A stretch of 64,000 nucleotides of DNA from Variovorax sp. PAMC 28711 (GCF_001577265.1 NZ_CP014517.1:1107001-1171000); one strand, 5' to 3'. Positions 47,107 to 58,225 are shown, numbered from the stretch's first letter. Notes: generated from the letters alone by a model not told the origin. A program made the numbers and translations.

Positions 47107-48582
47107 ATGAGCTTCGATCTCGTTCTGTTCGGCGGCACCGGCGACCTCGCCTGGCGCAAGCTGATGCCCGCGCTGTTCCAGGCGTTCCGCCACGGCAGTC
47201 TGCCGCCGGGCGGTCGCATCATCGGTGTCGCGCGCGACGATCATTCGGACGATCAGTACCGCGAGCTGATCTCGTCGCGCTTCAAGGCCGTGGAAGGCGC
47301 CAAGCGGCCGAGCGAAGAAGAATTCAAGGAATTCGCGTCGATGCTGTACTACCTGCGGCTCGACCTGTCCAAGCCAGCCGACTACGGGCGGCTGGCCGAC
47401 ATGCTCAAGTCACGCAACGCCGACACCGTCGTGATGTACGTCGCCACCGCGCCGGCGCTCTTCACGCAAACGGTCGAGCAGATCGCGGCGGCCGGGCTCA
47501 ACGGGCCGAACACGCGCGTCGTGCTCGAAAAGCCGCTGGGCCACGACCTGGAATCGAACCGCGCCATCAACGCGGCGGTCGGCAAGGTGCTCAACGAGAA
47601 CCAGGTCTTTCGCATCGACCACTACCTCGGCAAGCCGTCGGTGCAAAACCTGTTCGCGCTGCGCTTCGGCAACTCGCTGTTTGAGCCGATCTGGCGCCGC
47701 GAGCACATCGCCAACATCCAGATCACGATCGCCGAAGACCTGGGCGTCGAGAAGCGCGGCGCGTTCTACGACCAGACCGGCGCACTGCGCGACATGGTGC
47801 AGAACCACGCGCTGCAGCTGGTGTGCGCGATCGGCATGGAGCCGCCGATCAACGCGCACGCCGACGCGATCCGCGACGAGAAGCTGAAAGTGCTGCGCTC
47901 CTTGAAGCGCTGGACGCCGGAGACACTCGGCCTGCACGCGGTGCGCGGCCAGTACACCGCCGGCACGGCCTACGGCGAACGCGTGCCGGGCTACAAGGAA
48001 GAGACCGGCGTGCCGCCCGACAGCCGCACCGAAACCTTCGTCGCGCTGCGCACCGAGATCGAAAACTGGCGCTGGGCCGGCGTGCCGATCTACATCCGTA
48101 CCGGCAAACGGCTGGGTTCGCGCGATGCGCGCATCGAGATGAACTTCCGCCCGGCACCGCATGCGATCTTCCGCACGCCCACCGGCGTGGCGAACAAGCT
48201 GGTGATCAACCTGCAACCGAAGGACGGGCTCGAACTGCACCTGCTCGCGCAGGCACAAGACCAGCGCGTGACCACCAAGGGGGGCGTGCGCAGCGGCATG
48301 GTGCCGCTGGCGCCGGTGCAACTCGACCTGGATTTCGACAAGCGCTTCGGCACCGAACGCGTCGGTGCCTACGAGCGCCTGCTGCTCGACGTGATCGACG
48401 GCCGTCTCAACCTGTTCGTGCGCAGCGACGAGCAGGAAGAAGCCTGGCGCTGGGTCGAGCCGCTGATCGACAGCTGGGGCGCCGACGGCGGTCCGCGTCC
48501 TTACGCAGCCGGCACCTGGGGCCCGAGCGCGTCGAGCGCGATGATCGCGCGTGACGGCTTCTCCTGGAGTGAAGAACAGTAG
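47107..48582 (+). CDS. zwf: Glucose-6-phosphate 1-dehydrogenase
   Basis: Catalyses the first step of the oxidative pentose phosphate and Entner-Doudoroff pathways, glucose 6-phosphate plus NAD(P) to 6-phosphogluconolactone. It is 491 aa. The nucleotide loop is FGGTGDLAWRKL; the substrate motif RIDHYLGK is at 169-176. VLEKPLGHDLES and the RTGKRL motif near residue 333 are conserved. The 141-nt gap upstream is shared with the divergent transporter. I see no HexR-type operator and no strong promoter there. The converging operon ends 14 nt downstream. Confidence 0.97.
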   Translation: MSFDLVLFGGTGDLAWRKLMPALFQAFRHGSLPPGGRIIGVARDDHSDDQYRELISSRFKAVEGAKRPSEEEFKEFASMLYYLRLDLSKPADYGRLADMLKSRNADTVVMYVATAPALFTQTVEQIAAAGLNGPNTRVVLEKPLGHDLESNRAINAAVGKVLNENQVFRIDHYLGKPSVQNLFALRFGNSLFEPIWRREHIANIQITIAEDLGVEKRGAFYDQTGALRDMVQNHALQLVCAIGMEPPINAHADAIRDEKLKVLRSLKRWTPETLGLHAVRGQYTAGTAYGERVPGYKEETGVPPDSRTETFVALRTEIENWRWAGVPIYIRTGKRLGSRDARIEMNFRPAPHAIFRTPTGVANKLVINLQPKDGLELHLLAQAQDQRVTTKGGVRSGMVPLAPVQLDLDFDKRFGTERVGAYERLLLDVIDGRLNLFVRSDEQEEAWRWVEPLIDSWGADGGPRPYAAGTWGPSASSAMIARDGFSWSEEQ

Positions 48583-48596
48583 CGCCTGGATCCGGC

Positions 48597-49603
48597 CTAG
48601 ATACGGCCTTCTTCGACCGCGTGGCAGGCGACCTGGGCATCGTCGAAGGTCTGCAACTTCGGCCGTTCCGCCGAGCAGCGCGCGTTGGCGTGCGGGCAGC
48701 GTGGGTGAAACGCGCAGCCGGTCGGCGGCGCCAGCGGATTCGGCACCTCGCCCTGAACCGGCGTGCGGTCGCGGCCCGTGGCGTGCATCTGCGGGATCGC
48801 GTCGAGCAGCATGCGCGTGTAGGGATGGCGCGGCGTCGCAAACAGCGTGCGCTTGGGCGCGACTTCGACCAGCCGGCCGAGGTACATCACGCCGACGTGG
48901 TCGCTCACGTGCTGCACCACCGCGAGGTTGTGCGAAATGAAGAGATAGGTCAGCCCGCGCTCGCGCTGCAGGTCTTTCATGATGTTGAGCACCTGCGCCT
49001 GCACGCTCACGTCGAGCGCCGAGGTCGGCTCGTCGCACACCAGGAAATCGGGCGAGGTGGCCAAAGCGCGCGCAATCGAAATGCGCTGGCGCTGTCCGCC
49101 CGAGAACTGGTGCGGGTACTTCACGCCGTCGAGCGGGTTGAGGCCGACCGAGCGCAGCAGCTCGCCCACACGCTCCTTGAGCGCACCCTTCTCGGTCACG
49201 ATGCCGTGCTCGCGCAGCGGCTCGCCGACGATCGACTCCACGGTCCAGCGCGGGTTCAGGCTGGCATACGGATCCTGAAAGATCATCTGGATGCGCTGGC
49301 GCAGCGCGCGACCTTGGGTCGAAGCGAAGGTGGCATGCACATCCTCGCCATCGAAGCGCACGCTGCCGCGGCTCGGGCCGTACAGGCCGACCATCAAGCG
49401 CGCGACGGTGCTCTTGCCGCAGCCCGATTCGCCGACCAGCGCCATCGTCTGGCCGCGCGGAATCGAAAAGCTCACGCCATCGACCGCATGCAGCAGCAGG
49501 CGCGGCTTGCGCTCGATGACGCGGTTGAGCCACGGCGCCGACACGTCGAAGGTGCGGGCCAGGTCGTCGACCTGCACCAGCGCACCGGTAGACAGTTGCG
49601 CGC

Positions 49604-49607
<4 letters not shown>
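48597..49607 (-). CDS. Dipeptide/oligopeptide ABC transporter ATPase (DppF/OppF family)
   Basis: 336 aa, one of two ATPases of a PepT-type importer. Walker A is GESGCGKST, then IFQDPYASLNPR, the signature FSGGQRQRISIARAL, Walker B LVCDEPTSALD and the switch SHNLAV. The C-terminal oligopeptide_HPY motif has Cys residues (GCAFHPRCPHANARC), often linked to an iron-sulfur cluster in this family. The ATG overlaps the dppD-like stop by 4 nt. It is the last gene of the operon. Confidence 0.92.
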
Positions 49608-50595
<988 letters not shown>

Positions 50596-50599
<4 letters not shown>

Positions 50600-51507
50600 T
50601 GCAGCCTCGGGTTGAGCGCATCGCGCAACCAGTCGCCCAGCATGTTCACGCTCAGCACGATGAGCACGAGCGCGCCGCCGGGAAACACCGACAGCCACCA
50701 CTCGCCCGAGAACAGGAACTGGTTGCCGCTGCTGATGAGCGTGCCGAGCGACGGGGATGTCGGCGGCACGCCGACGCCGAGGAACGACAGCGTCGCCTCG
50801 GTGATGATCGCCGTCGCGACCTGGATGGTGGCGAGCACGAACACCGGCCCCATCACGTTGGGCAGCACGTGACGCGCCATGATGCGCAGCGGTGGCACGC
50901 CGGTCACGCGCGCGGCCTGCACGTATTCCTTGTTGCGCTCGACCATCGTGGAGCCGCGCACGGTGCGCGCGTAGTCGACCCACTTGGTGAGCGAGATGGC
51001 GAGGATGAGCACGCCGAATGCCACGGTGTTCTGCGCATTCGGAAAGAGTGCGCGCCCCACGCCGGCAATCAACAGCGCCACCAGGATCGTCGGGAACGAC
51101 AGCATCACGTCGCACAGCCGCATGAGGAAGCTGTCGATCCAGCCGCCGCGGAATCCGGCGAGCAAACCGAGCGCCACGCCCGCGACCATCGAAACGATCA
51201 CCGACGCGATGCCCACCACCAGCGAGATGCGGGCGCCGTACATCAACGTCGAAAGGATGTCGCGGCCCTGGTCGTCGGTGCCCAGCAGGAAGTTGCGCGA
51301 ACCGCCGTCGATCCAGGCCGGCGGCAATGCCGCATCCTCGCTTCGCAGGGTGGCGAGGTTGTAGGGATCGTGCGGCGCGATCCATCCGGCGAAGACGGCG
51401 CAGAAGACACAGACGAACGCGATCAACGCCGCCGTGATGGCGACGGGTGAATGGCGAAAGCTGTAGCCGACGTCGCTGTCGTACCAGCGAGCGAGAGTTT
51501 TTTTCAT
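50596..51507 (-). CDS. Dipeptide-type ABC transporter permease (DppC family)
   Basis: 303 aa with about six helices. The N-terminal TM follows a short basic tail (MKKTLARWYDSD). GTDDQGRDILSTLMYGARISL is the DppC signature. The coupling loop is EYVQAARVTGVPPLRIMARHVLPN. It starts 40 nt after the binding-protein gene, so one transcript is likely. Confidence 0.92.
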
Positions 51508-51547
51508 CGTGTGGGGGTTCGCAGGGGCCCATGCCCCGTCAACGTGT

Positions 51548-53131
51548 TTACTTCTTAATGCTCATCCACTTGAAGTACATGAAGTTGTCGGCGAGTTGTG
51601 CGAGTTCGACCTTCTTGCTGACGCCCCAGGCCAGCGATTGCTGGTGCAGCGGCAGATGGCCCACGTCTTCTGCATGCAGTGCAAAAGCCTGCTTGATGAG
51701 TTCGTTGCGCTTGGTCTTGTCGGTCTCGGCCTGGATCTGGTTGGTCAGGGCGTCCAGCTTCGGATTGCAATAGGCGCCGAGGTTGAACTGGCCCGTGCCC
51801 TTGTCGTCCGGGCAAGCAGTGAGCGAGCTCAGCGCGTTGTGCGCGTCGTACGTGGTGGGCGTCCAGCCGAGCAGGTAGAAGCTGGTGTCGCGGCGCAGGA
51901 CCTTGGGGAAGTAGGTGCCTTTGGTCTCGGTCGCGAGGTTGATCTTCACGCCGATCTTCGCGAGGCTGGAAGCCACGCTCTGGCAGATCTGACCGTCGTT
52001 CACGTAACGGTCGTTCGGGCAGTTCATCGTCACTTCGAAGCCGTTGGGGTAACCGGCTTCGGTCAAGAGCTTCTTGGCCGCTTCGACGTCGTAGGGCAAG
52101 CGCTTGTCCTGTGCTTCGGTCCAGCCATTGATGCCCGGGCCGACCAGCAGCGCGGTCGGGCGCGATGCGCCGCGCATCACGGTGCGCTGGATGCCGGCGA
52201 TGTCGATCGCCTGGTAGAACGCCTGGCGAACGCGCTTGTCCTTGAACGGGTTCTTGCCCTTCACGCTGGAATACAGCAGCTCGTCGCGCTTCTGGTCCAT
52301 GCCCAGGAAGATGGTGCGCAGTTCGGGGCCGGTGATCACGCGCGCCGTCGGGCTCGCGTTGATGCGGGCGATGTCCTGCACGGGCACGGGTTCCATCACA
52401 TCGACTTCGCCGGACACCAGCGCCGCGACGCGCGTGGCCGGGTTGGCGATCGGCGTGAAGATCACTTCCTGCACGTTGCCTTCGATCTTGCCCCAGTAGG
52501 TGCCGTTGCGCGTGAACACGGTGCGCACGTTGGGCTGGCGCTCGCGCACGCGGAACGGACCGGTGCCGTTGGCCTTGAAAGATGCGGTGTTCTCGATGCC
52601 CTTGCGGCGATCGACGGGCTTGGTCGCGCCGTTCTCTTCGCACCACTTCTTGCTCATGATCATGGTGAGCGAGATGACGTCCGGCAGGATCGGGAACGGC
52701 CCAGCCGTTTCGATGTCCACGGCGAAATCACCGGCCTTGCGCACTTCCTTGACCGAGCTGATGGTCGACTGCATGTCGGAGCCTTCGCCCTTGGCGCGCT
52801 GGAAACTGAAGACGACGTCGTCGGCCGTGAACGGCGTGCCGTCGTGGAATTGAACGCCCTTGCGCAATTCGAAGCGCCAGACCGTCGGCGACGTCTGCTT
52901 CCAGCTGGTGGCGAGCAAGGGCGCGAGGCTCAGGTCCTTGTTGCGACCGACGAGCGTTTCATACACGTTGGCATCGACGCTCAGCTGAAGCGATTCGTTC
53001 AGCGAGTGCGGGTCGAGCGACAGTGCATCGCCCTGGTTGGCAATACGGATGGTCTGCGCGCCTGCCATCAAACTGGTCGCTGCCAGCGCGACGAAAACGG
53101 ACGCTGCGAGCACATTTCGCTTGAAACTCAT
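51548..53131 (-). CDS. Dipeptide-type ABC transporter periplasmic binding protein (DppA family)
   Basis: A 527-aa SBP_bac_5 protein. The signal peptide is residues 1-25 (ending MAGA). Family motifs include SLDPHSLNES, VYETLVGRN, WRFELRKGVQFHDGTPFTADDVVFSFQRA and the FNLGAYCNPKLDAL end block. The binding site could take peptides, N-acyl amino acids or glutathione; the hydrolase next door points to an acylated compound. It lies 50 nt downstream of the M20 gene. Confidence 0.92.
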   Translation of the reverse strand: MSFKRNVLAASVFVALAATSLMAGAQTIRIANQGDALSLDPHSLNESLQLSVDANVYETLVGRNKDLSLAPLLATSWKQTSPTVWRFELRKGVQFHDGTPFTADDVVFSFQRAKGEGSDMQSTISSVKEVRKAGDFAVDIETAGPFPILPDVISLTMIMSKKWCEENGATKPVDRRKGIENTASFKANGTGPFRVRERQPNVRTVFTRNGTYWGKIEGNVQEVIFTPIANPATRVAALVSGEVDVMEPVPVQDIARINASPTARVITGPELRTIFLGMDQKRDELLYSSVKGKNPFKDKRVRQAFYQAIDIAGIQRTVMRGASRPTALLVGPGINGWTEAQDKRLPYDVEAAKKLLTEAGYPNGFEVTMNCPNDRYVNDGQICQSVASSLAKIGVKINLATETKGTYFPKVLRRDTSFYLLGWTPTTYDAHNALSSLTACPDDKGTGQFNLGAYCNPKLDALTNQIQAETDKTKRNELIKQAFALHAEDVGHLPLHQQSLAWGVSKKVELAQLADNFMYFKWMSIKK

Positions 53132-53181
53132 GGGGAAAACTCCTCGGGGTGTGGGGACAGGGTGAATCGGTAAGGCGGCGA

Positions 53182-54465
53182 TCATGCCGCCATTTGGTGC
53201 ACGCCGGGCTTGGCGCTTTCCTTGATGGACGACGGCGCAGAACGCGCGGCGCCTTGCAATGGCATGCCCTGCTCGATCAGGCCGGCATGGAGCGCGGCGC
53301 CGAGCGGCAGGATCTCGTCGTTGAAGTCGTACCGGCTGTTGTGCAGGAAGGCGCCGCCTCTGGCGTCCTGACCGATGCGCAAATACGCGCCGGGCTTCTT
53401 CTGCAGCATGAAGGAGAAGTCTTCGGCGCCCATGCTCGGCTCCATGTGGCGCTCGACGTTTTCGGTGCCGACGAGGCTCTGCGCCACGTCGCCCGCGAAG
53501 CGCGCTTCGGCAGCGGTGTTGAGGGTGGCCGGGTAGATGCGCTCGAAGGTGACGGTCGCGCTGGCGCCGAATCCGGCCGCGATGGACGAACACAGTTCGG
53601 TCAGGCGCTTCTCGATCTGCATCTGCACCGCGGCACTGAACGTGCGCACCGTGCCCACGAGCACGGCCTTGCCGGGTACGACGCTCATCGCGCCGAGGTC
53701 GCCGGCCTGGACCGCGCAGATGCTGACGACGGCCGCGTCGATGGGGCGAACGTTGCGCGACACAATGCTCTGGACCGCCGTGATGATGTGCGCCGAGACC
53801 AGCACCGGGTCGACCGTGAGGTACGCGTGCGCGCCGTGGCCGCCTTTGCCAATAACCTCGATCGTGATGCGATCGGCCGCCGCCATCATGGCGCCGCTGT
53901 TGAGGCCGATGGTGCCGACCGGCATGGCCGGCCAGTTGTGCATCGCATAGACCGACTGCACGGGAAAGCGGTCGAACAGGCCGTCTTCGATCATCACGCG
54001 GGCGCCGGCGTAGCCTTCTTCGCCGGGTTGGAAGATCAACACCGCCGTGCCATCGAAGTTGCGCGTTTCGGCCAGGTAGCGCGCCGCGCCGACCAGCATC
54101 GCGGTATGGCCGTCGTGCCCGCAGCCGTGCATGAGTCCTGACTTGGCAGAGCGCCATGCGAAGTCGTTGTCTTCGTTCATGGGCAGTGCGTCCATGTCGG
54201 CGCGCAAGCCGATCATTCGGCCGCTGGCGGTCGACCGGCCGCGGATCACCGCGACCAAGCCGGTCTTGCCGATGCCGGTGTGCACTTCATCGACGCCGCA
54301 GGCCTTGAGTGCCTCGTGCACGCGGGCGCCGGTGTAGACCTCCTCGAATCCCAGTTCGGGATGCACATGCAGGTCGCGCCGGAAGGCGGCGATCTCGGGA
54401 TAGAACTTTGCGATGTGGGCGAATGCCCGCCCCGAGACCTGCAGCCGCGATGTCGACGTCGCCAT
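53182..54465 (-). CDS. M20-family amidohydrolase (hippurate/N-acyl-amino-acid hydrolase type)
   Basis: A 427-aa zinc or manganese amidohydrolase of the M20D/aminoacylase class. The metal site shows MHGCGHDGH (Cys115, His117) and PGEEGYAGA with the catalytic glutamates; RRDLHVHPELGFEE opens the domain, and SMGAEDFSFML lies near the C-terminus. It probably deacylates imported N-acyl amino acids or dipeptides in the cytoplasm, since no signal peptide is seen. The ATG shares one base with the dppB stop (TGATG). Its place between dppB and dppA is unusual. Confidence 0.9.
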   Translation of the reverse strand: MATSTSRLQVSGRAFAHIAKFYPEIAAFRRDLHVHPELGFEEVYTGARVHEALKACGVDEVHTGIGKTGLVAVIRGRSTASGRMIGLRADMDALPMNEDNDFAWRSAKSGLMHGCGHDGHTAMLVGAARYLAETRNFDGTAVLIFQPGEEGYAGARVMIEDGLFDRFPVQSVYAMHNWPAMPVGTIGLNSGAMMAAADRITIEVIGKGGHGAHAYLTVDPVLVSAHIITAVQSIVSRNVRPIDAAVVSICAVQAGDLGAMSVVPGKAVLVGTVRTFSAAVQMQIEKRLTELCSSIAAGFGASATVTFERIYPATLNTAAEARFAGDVAQSLVGTENVERHMEPSMGAEDFSFMLQKKPGAYLRIGQDARGGAFLHNSRYDFNDEILPLGAALHAGLIEQGMPLQGAARSAPSSIKESAKPGVHQMAA

Positions 54466-55445
54466 CAATGCCCCCCGAGGGTCGACACGCGCAGCCGCGG
54501 GTCGACTGCGAAATACAGTAAATCGACGACCAGATTGATCGTCACGAAAATGAGCGCGATGAGACAAAGATAGGCGGCCATCACGGGAATGTCGGCGTAC
54601 GTCACGGCCTGGATGAACAGCAGGCCCATGCCGGGCCACTGGAACACGGTCTCGGTGATGATCGCGAAGGCAATGAGCGAGCCGAGTTGCAAGCCCGTGA
54701 TCGTGATCACAGGCACCATCGTGTTGCGCAGTGCGTGCCCAAAATGGATCGCGCGATCCGACAGGCCACGGGCACGCGCGAACTTGATGTAGTCGGTGCG
54801 CAGCACTTCGAGCATTTCAGAACGCACGAGTCGCATGATCAGCGTGAGCTGGAACACCGCGAGCGTGATGGCCGGAAGGATCAGATGACTCCAGCCGTCG
54901 CGGGTGAACAACCCGCTGGTCCACCACCCCAGGCTCACGACCTCGCCGCGACCGAAGCTGGGAAGCCAGCCGAGCCACACGGAAAAAACGAGGATCAGCA
55001 GAATGCCGATCAAAAAGGTCGGCAGCGACACGCCGAGCAAGGACAGCGCCATCAGCGCCTGACTGCCGAAGGTTCCGCGACGCAGGGCCGCATACACACC
55101 CATGGGCAGCCCGACAACGAGCGCCAGCACGGCGGCGACCAAAGACAGTTCCAGCGTGGCCGGGAGGCGTTCGGCAATGAGACGCGACACCTTCGCGCCC
55201 TGACGCAGGCTCAGCCCGAATTCGCCCTGCGCCGCATTGACGAGAAAGTGCCAGAACTGCACCGCAAAGGGTTTGTCGAAACCCAGGTCGATGCGCAACT
55301 GCCGGATCTGCTCCGGCTTGGCGTCCTGACCCAACAGGAACACGACGGGATCGCCAACGTACTGGAAGAGCAGGAACGCAACGAACGCCACAACGACCAT
55401 GACGATCACGGCCTGGACCAAACGACGCAATACGAAAACGAACAT
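54465..55445 (-). CDS. Dipeptide-type ABC transporter permease (DppB family), first gene of operon
   Basis: 326 aa, six helices. The start FVFVLRRLVQAVIVMVVVAF matches DppB N-termini, so the upstream in-frame ATG at 55523, which lies in the porin terminator, is rejected. A periplasmic loop (LGQDAKPEQIRQLRIDLG) follows the first helix. The coupling loop is DYIKFARARGLSDRAIHFGHALRN. A promoter must lie in the 66 nt between this gene and the porin terminator. Confidence 0.93.
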   Translation of the reverse strand: MFVFVLRRLVQAVIVMVVVAFVAFLLFQYVGDPVVFLLGQDAKPEQIRQLRIDLGFDKPFAVQFWHFLVNAAQGEFGLSLRQGAKVSRLIAERLPATLELSLVAAVLALVVGLPMGVYAALRRGTFGSQALMALSLLGVSLPTFLIGILLILVFSVWLGWLPSFGRGEVVSLGWWTSGLFTRDGWSHLILPAITLAVFQLTLIMRLVRSEMLEVLRTDYIKFARARGLSDRAIHFGHALRNTMVPVITITGLQLGSLIAFAIITETVFQWPGMGLLFIQAVTYADIPVMAAYLCLIALIFVTINLVVDLLYFAVDPRLRVSTLGGH

Positions 55446-55511
55446 CAGTGAGTATGTAGGGAACAGCGGAAGACTGAGCAAGCCCTGTGCCGAGCCGCCG
55501 TTCTGGCCAAT

Positions 55512-55546
55512 AAAAAAAGCCACCCGACTTGCGTCGAGTGGCTTTT
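55512..55546 (-). terminator. Intrinsic terminator after the porin gene
   Basis: The stem AAAAGCCAC (55515-55523) pairs with GTGGCTTTT (55538-55546), with an inner CGAC/GTCG helix and an unpaired base pair between. On minus it is followed by a run of seven T. It separates the porin from the dipeptide operon. Confidence 0.9.
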
Positions 55547-55585
55547 CGAGTCTTTCAACTTTGAACTGGCGAAGCCAGCATCAAA

Positions 55586-56851
55586 TTAGAAAGCGTGACG
55601 GACACCGAAGTCGTAGCCGATCGAGGTCTTCGGGCGGTATGCGTAGCCATTTGCAGGTGCAGCAAAGCCAGCGTCGATGTTGCCCGAACCAGCAGTGTAA
55701 GCAGCGCCGTTCTTGTTCTTCACGTACGTGCCGGTAGCGTACAGGGCAGTGCGCTTGGACAGGTTGTACACGTAGCCGAGAGCGAACTGATCAGCCTTCG
55801 GGTCTTCGTAAGCAGGTGCGAAGAAAGTAGGAAACAGCAGGGGCTGCTGATCAACCTTGAGCTTGACGTGGCCGTACGAAGCGCGGATCAGGCCAGCGCC
55901 GATAGGTGCCGTCAAGCCGAGCTGGTAGCCTTCCATCTTGGTCGAAGGATTGAACGCAGGCGCATTGATGCTGCCGGTGTAGTCAACCTTGTTCTTGATG
56001 GTGCCGGCGATACCGTAGAGCTTCACGACGCCGAAGTCGTAGCTTGCGCCCACGTTCAGGTCTTTAGCCTTGTTGTCGGTACCAGCCAGGTAGCTGGAGC
56101 TGTTGTTCTGCTCGCTGTAAGCGACAGCCACATCCAGCGGGCCGTTGGCGTAGCCGAAGCGACCGCCGACATAACGGCCACCACGGCTGTTGTTGTTCAC
56201 TGCGCCTTGCAGGCCGTCGTTGGCCTTCAGTTGTTCGCTGAAAGCGTACTGGACTTGACCGTAGAAGCCACCCAGGTTCGGCGGCAGGAAGTAGCCAACC
56301 GTGTTACCGGCGCGAACGTTCGACGTTTCCAGGCCCGAAGCCTTCTGGATCAGCGAGGTGCCCGAACCGTTGGTGCCGAACGGGTCGAACACGGTCAGGT
56401 TCCAGAACGTTGGCTTGTAATCACGGCCGAGGCGAATTTCACCGAAGCCACCCGACAGGCTCACCGTCGAGCGACGATTGAACTGACCGGTCGTTGCGTT
56501 GCTGAATGCCGTGGAGCCGCCCGATGCGCCTTCGTCATTGGCCAGTGCGCCTTCCAGCCAGAAGCCGGCAGCCAAACCGCCGCCCAGGTCTTCCGTACCA
56601 CGGAAGCCGATGCGGCTGGAGTTGTAGGCCGAGTTGTTCAAGCCGGTCTTGCTCGTCTTGGCCGAGCCAGGCACGCCGTAGAGGGCAAAAGGGTTGTTGA
56701 TAAGGGCGAGTGGGTTGGCAACAACCAGGTCGGCCTTGTTCGACACGCCGCTGATCGAAGCATCAACCACGCCGAACAGGGTGACGGACGATTGAGCCGA
56801 GGCGACGCTAGCGACAGCCAGTGCAGCCAGAGCAATTAGGGATTTTTTCAT
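55586..56851 (-). CDS. General trimeric porin (Gram-negative porin family)
   Basis: A 421-aa outer-membrane porin. The signal peptide is MKKSLIALAALAVASVASA-Q. SSVTLFGVVDASISGV begins the 16-stranded barrel. Gram-negative porin motifs RIGFRGTEDLGGGLAAGFWLE and RSTVSLSGGFGEIRLGRDY follow, and the last residues YDFGVRHAF end in Phe, the outer-membrane assembly signal. A GGAG site 9 nt upstream fixes the start at 56851; an ATG five codons earlier is less likely. Strong codon bias suggests high expression. Confidence 0.95.
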   Translation of the reverse strand: MKKSLIALAALAVASVASAQSSVTLFGVVDASISGVSNKADLVVANPLALINNPFALYGVPGSAKTSKTGLNNSAYNSSRIGFRGTEDLGGGLAAGFWLEGALANDEGASGGSTAFSNATTGQFNRRSTVSLSGGFGEIRLGRDYKPTFWNLTVFDPFGTNGSGTSLIQKASGLETSNVRAGNTVGYFLPPNLGGFYGQVQYAFSEQLKANDGLQGAVNNNSRGGRYVGGRFGYANGPLDVAVAYSEQNNSSSYLAGTDNKAKDLNVGASYDFGVVKLYGIAGTIKNKVDYTGSINAPAFNPSTKMEGYQLGLTAPIGAGLIRASYGHVKLKVDQQPLLFPTFFAPAYEDPKADQFALGYVYNLSKRTALYATGTYVKNKNGAAYTAGSGNIDAGFAAPANGYAYRPKTSIGYDFGVRHAF

Positions 56852-57027
56852 TGCAAGTTTCTCCAAGGTTAAACATAGGGCTCCGGCGCGAAGGGCTCAC
56901 TGTGCTCGTGCACTTTTGTGTTCCCACCGGACCCCGGGCCAACCTCCTTTTGGGAAGTTGTTGCTATTGCACCAGAGGCATCGCGGCAGGGCAAAACAAA
57001 TCGCCCGAAAAATCGGGTGTCCGGGGG

Positions 57028-57052
57028 CTTTCGTTGCACAGGTGCAACAAAG
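57028..57052. promoter_or_regulatory. Palindrome in the porin-coq7 intergenic region
   Basis: CTTT-C-GTTGCAC-AG-GTGCAAC-AAAG is an almost perfect dyad over 25 nt (core 57033-57048). It lies about 180 nt upstream of the porin start and 80 nt before coq7. It could be a regulator site or an RNA hairpin in a long porin leader. A smaller dyad, CCCG-N6-CGGG, is at 57004-57017, and AACCTCC/GGAAGTT (about 56941-56959) lies closer to the porin. Confidence 0.45.
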
Positions 57053-57133
57053 GCCGCGAGTGCGCCGAACGTCACAATATGTAAGGAAACCCGCTCCAGC
57101 CGCGGGGGGCGCGCAATACGTTCCAATCTCGCC

Positions 57134-57763
57134 ATGAGTGCCCATTCAGACGTTTTGCTGGCGGCCGCCGATTCGGCGCTGCGTACCTTGTTCTCCCCTG
57201 CCCGCGCGACGCGCGCCATGCCCGCGGCCGAATCAGCGCCTTCTGCTCTGGCCGAGGCCGATCGCAGGGAGGCCGGGGCGTTGATGCGCGTCAACCATGT
57301 GGGCGAGGTATGCGCCCAGGCGCTCTACACAGCCCAGGCGGCTGTCACGCGCGATCCGAACCTTCGGGCGCATTTCGCCGAAGCGGCACGCGAAGAAACC
57401 GATCATCTGGCGTGGACGCAACAGCGCCTCGATGCGCTGGGCGCCCGGCCATCGCTCCTCAATCCGATTTGGTATGCGGGGGCGTTCGGCCTGGGATTGG
57501 TGGCAGGCCGGCTGGGCGATCGCTGGAGCCTGGGTTTCGTCGCCGAAACCGAAAAGCAGGTCGAAGCGCATCTGGACGGCCACCTGGACCGGCTGCCTGC
57601 CGGCGATACCGCCTCACGTGCGGTGATCGAACAAATGAAAGTCGATGAAGCGCGTCACGCGGCGCAGGCATGGAGCGCGGGTGCCAGGGAGTTGCCTCGG
57701 CCGGTCAAGGGCTTGATGCGGCTGGCGTCCCGCGTGATGACCACGGTCGCCCATCGCATCTGA
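57134..57763 (+). CDS. coq7: Coq7, demethoxyubiquinone hydroxylase (2-polyprenyl-3-methyl-6-methoxy-1,4-benzoquinone monooxygenase)
   Basis: A carboxylate-bridged di-iron enzyme for the last hydroxylation in ubiquinone synthesis. It is 209 aa. Iron ligands are Glu58 (NHVGEVCAQ), Glu88-x2-His91 (REETDH), the central Glu in [12 protein letters not shown] and the second E-x-x-H in [11 protein letters not shown] membrane-associating hydrophobic helix is [14 protein letters not shown]. This enzyme replaces UbiF in many betaproteobacteria. No clear ribosome site is visible. Confidence 0.96.
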   Translation: MSAHSDVLLAAADSALRTLFSPARATRAMPAAESAPSALAEADRREAGALMRVNHVGEVCAQALYTAQAAVTRDPNLRAHFAEAAREETDHLAWTQQRLDALGARPSLLNPIWYAGAFGLGLVAGRLGDRWSLGFVAETEKQVEAHLDGHLDRLPAGDTASRAVIEQMKVDEARHAAQAWSAGARELPRPVKGLMRLASRVMTTVAHRI

Positions 57764-57775
57764 GCCGCCCTGCGC

Positions 57776-58225
57776 TCAGAGATGGATCAGCTCGAAGCTG
57801 GTCGTGACCACGGCAGTCTTCGCCAACATGATCGTGGCGGAACAGTAGGTCTCGTGGCTGAGCGCAATGGCACGCTCGACCGCAGCTTCCGGAATGTTCT
57901 TGCCGGCCACCGTGAAATGAAGGTGGATTTTCGTGAACACCTTCGGGTCTTTTTCAGCCCTTTCGCTGGTCAGCTTGACGCTGCAGCGTTCGACCTGGTG
58001 ACGCCCGCGCTTCAGGATCAGCACCACGTCGTAAGCCGTGCAGCCACCCGTCCCGGCGAGCACCGTTTCCATGGGCCGCGGCGCCAGATTGCGCCCACCG
58101 TTTTCCGGTTTGGCGGCGTCAGGCGCGCCGTCCATCGTGATCACATGGCCGCTGCCGGTTTCGGCGATAAAACCCATCGGCGATTCGGCGCCAACGCCGC
58201 CGGTCCAACTGACTGTGCATTCCAT
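57776..58225 (-). CDS. OsmC-family peroxiredoxin-like protein
   Basis: A 149-aa OsmC/YhfA-type protein. The two redox cysteines Cys62 (GTGGCTAYDV) and Cys128 (HETYCSATIML) are both present, so thiol-dependent peroxide reduction is possible. The N-terminal strand SWTGGVGAESPMGF is family-typical. It is convergent with coq7 (12 nt apart). AAAGG lies about 9 nt upstream of the ATG. Its role in oxidative stress is inferred. Confidence 0.93.
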   Translation of the reverse strand: MECTVSWTGGVGAESPMGFIAETGSGHVITMDGAPDAAKPENGGRNLAPRPMETVLAGTGGCTAYDVVLILKRGRHQVERCSVKLTSERAEKDPKVFTKIHLHFTVAGKNIPEAAVERAIALSHETYCSATIMLAKTAVVTTSFELIHL

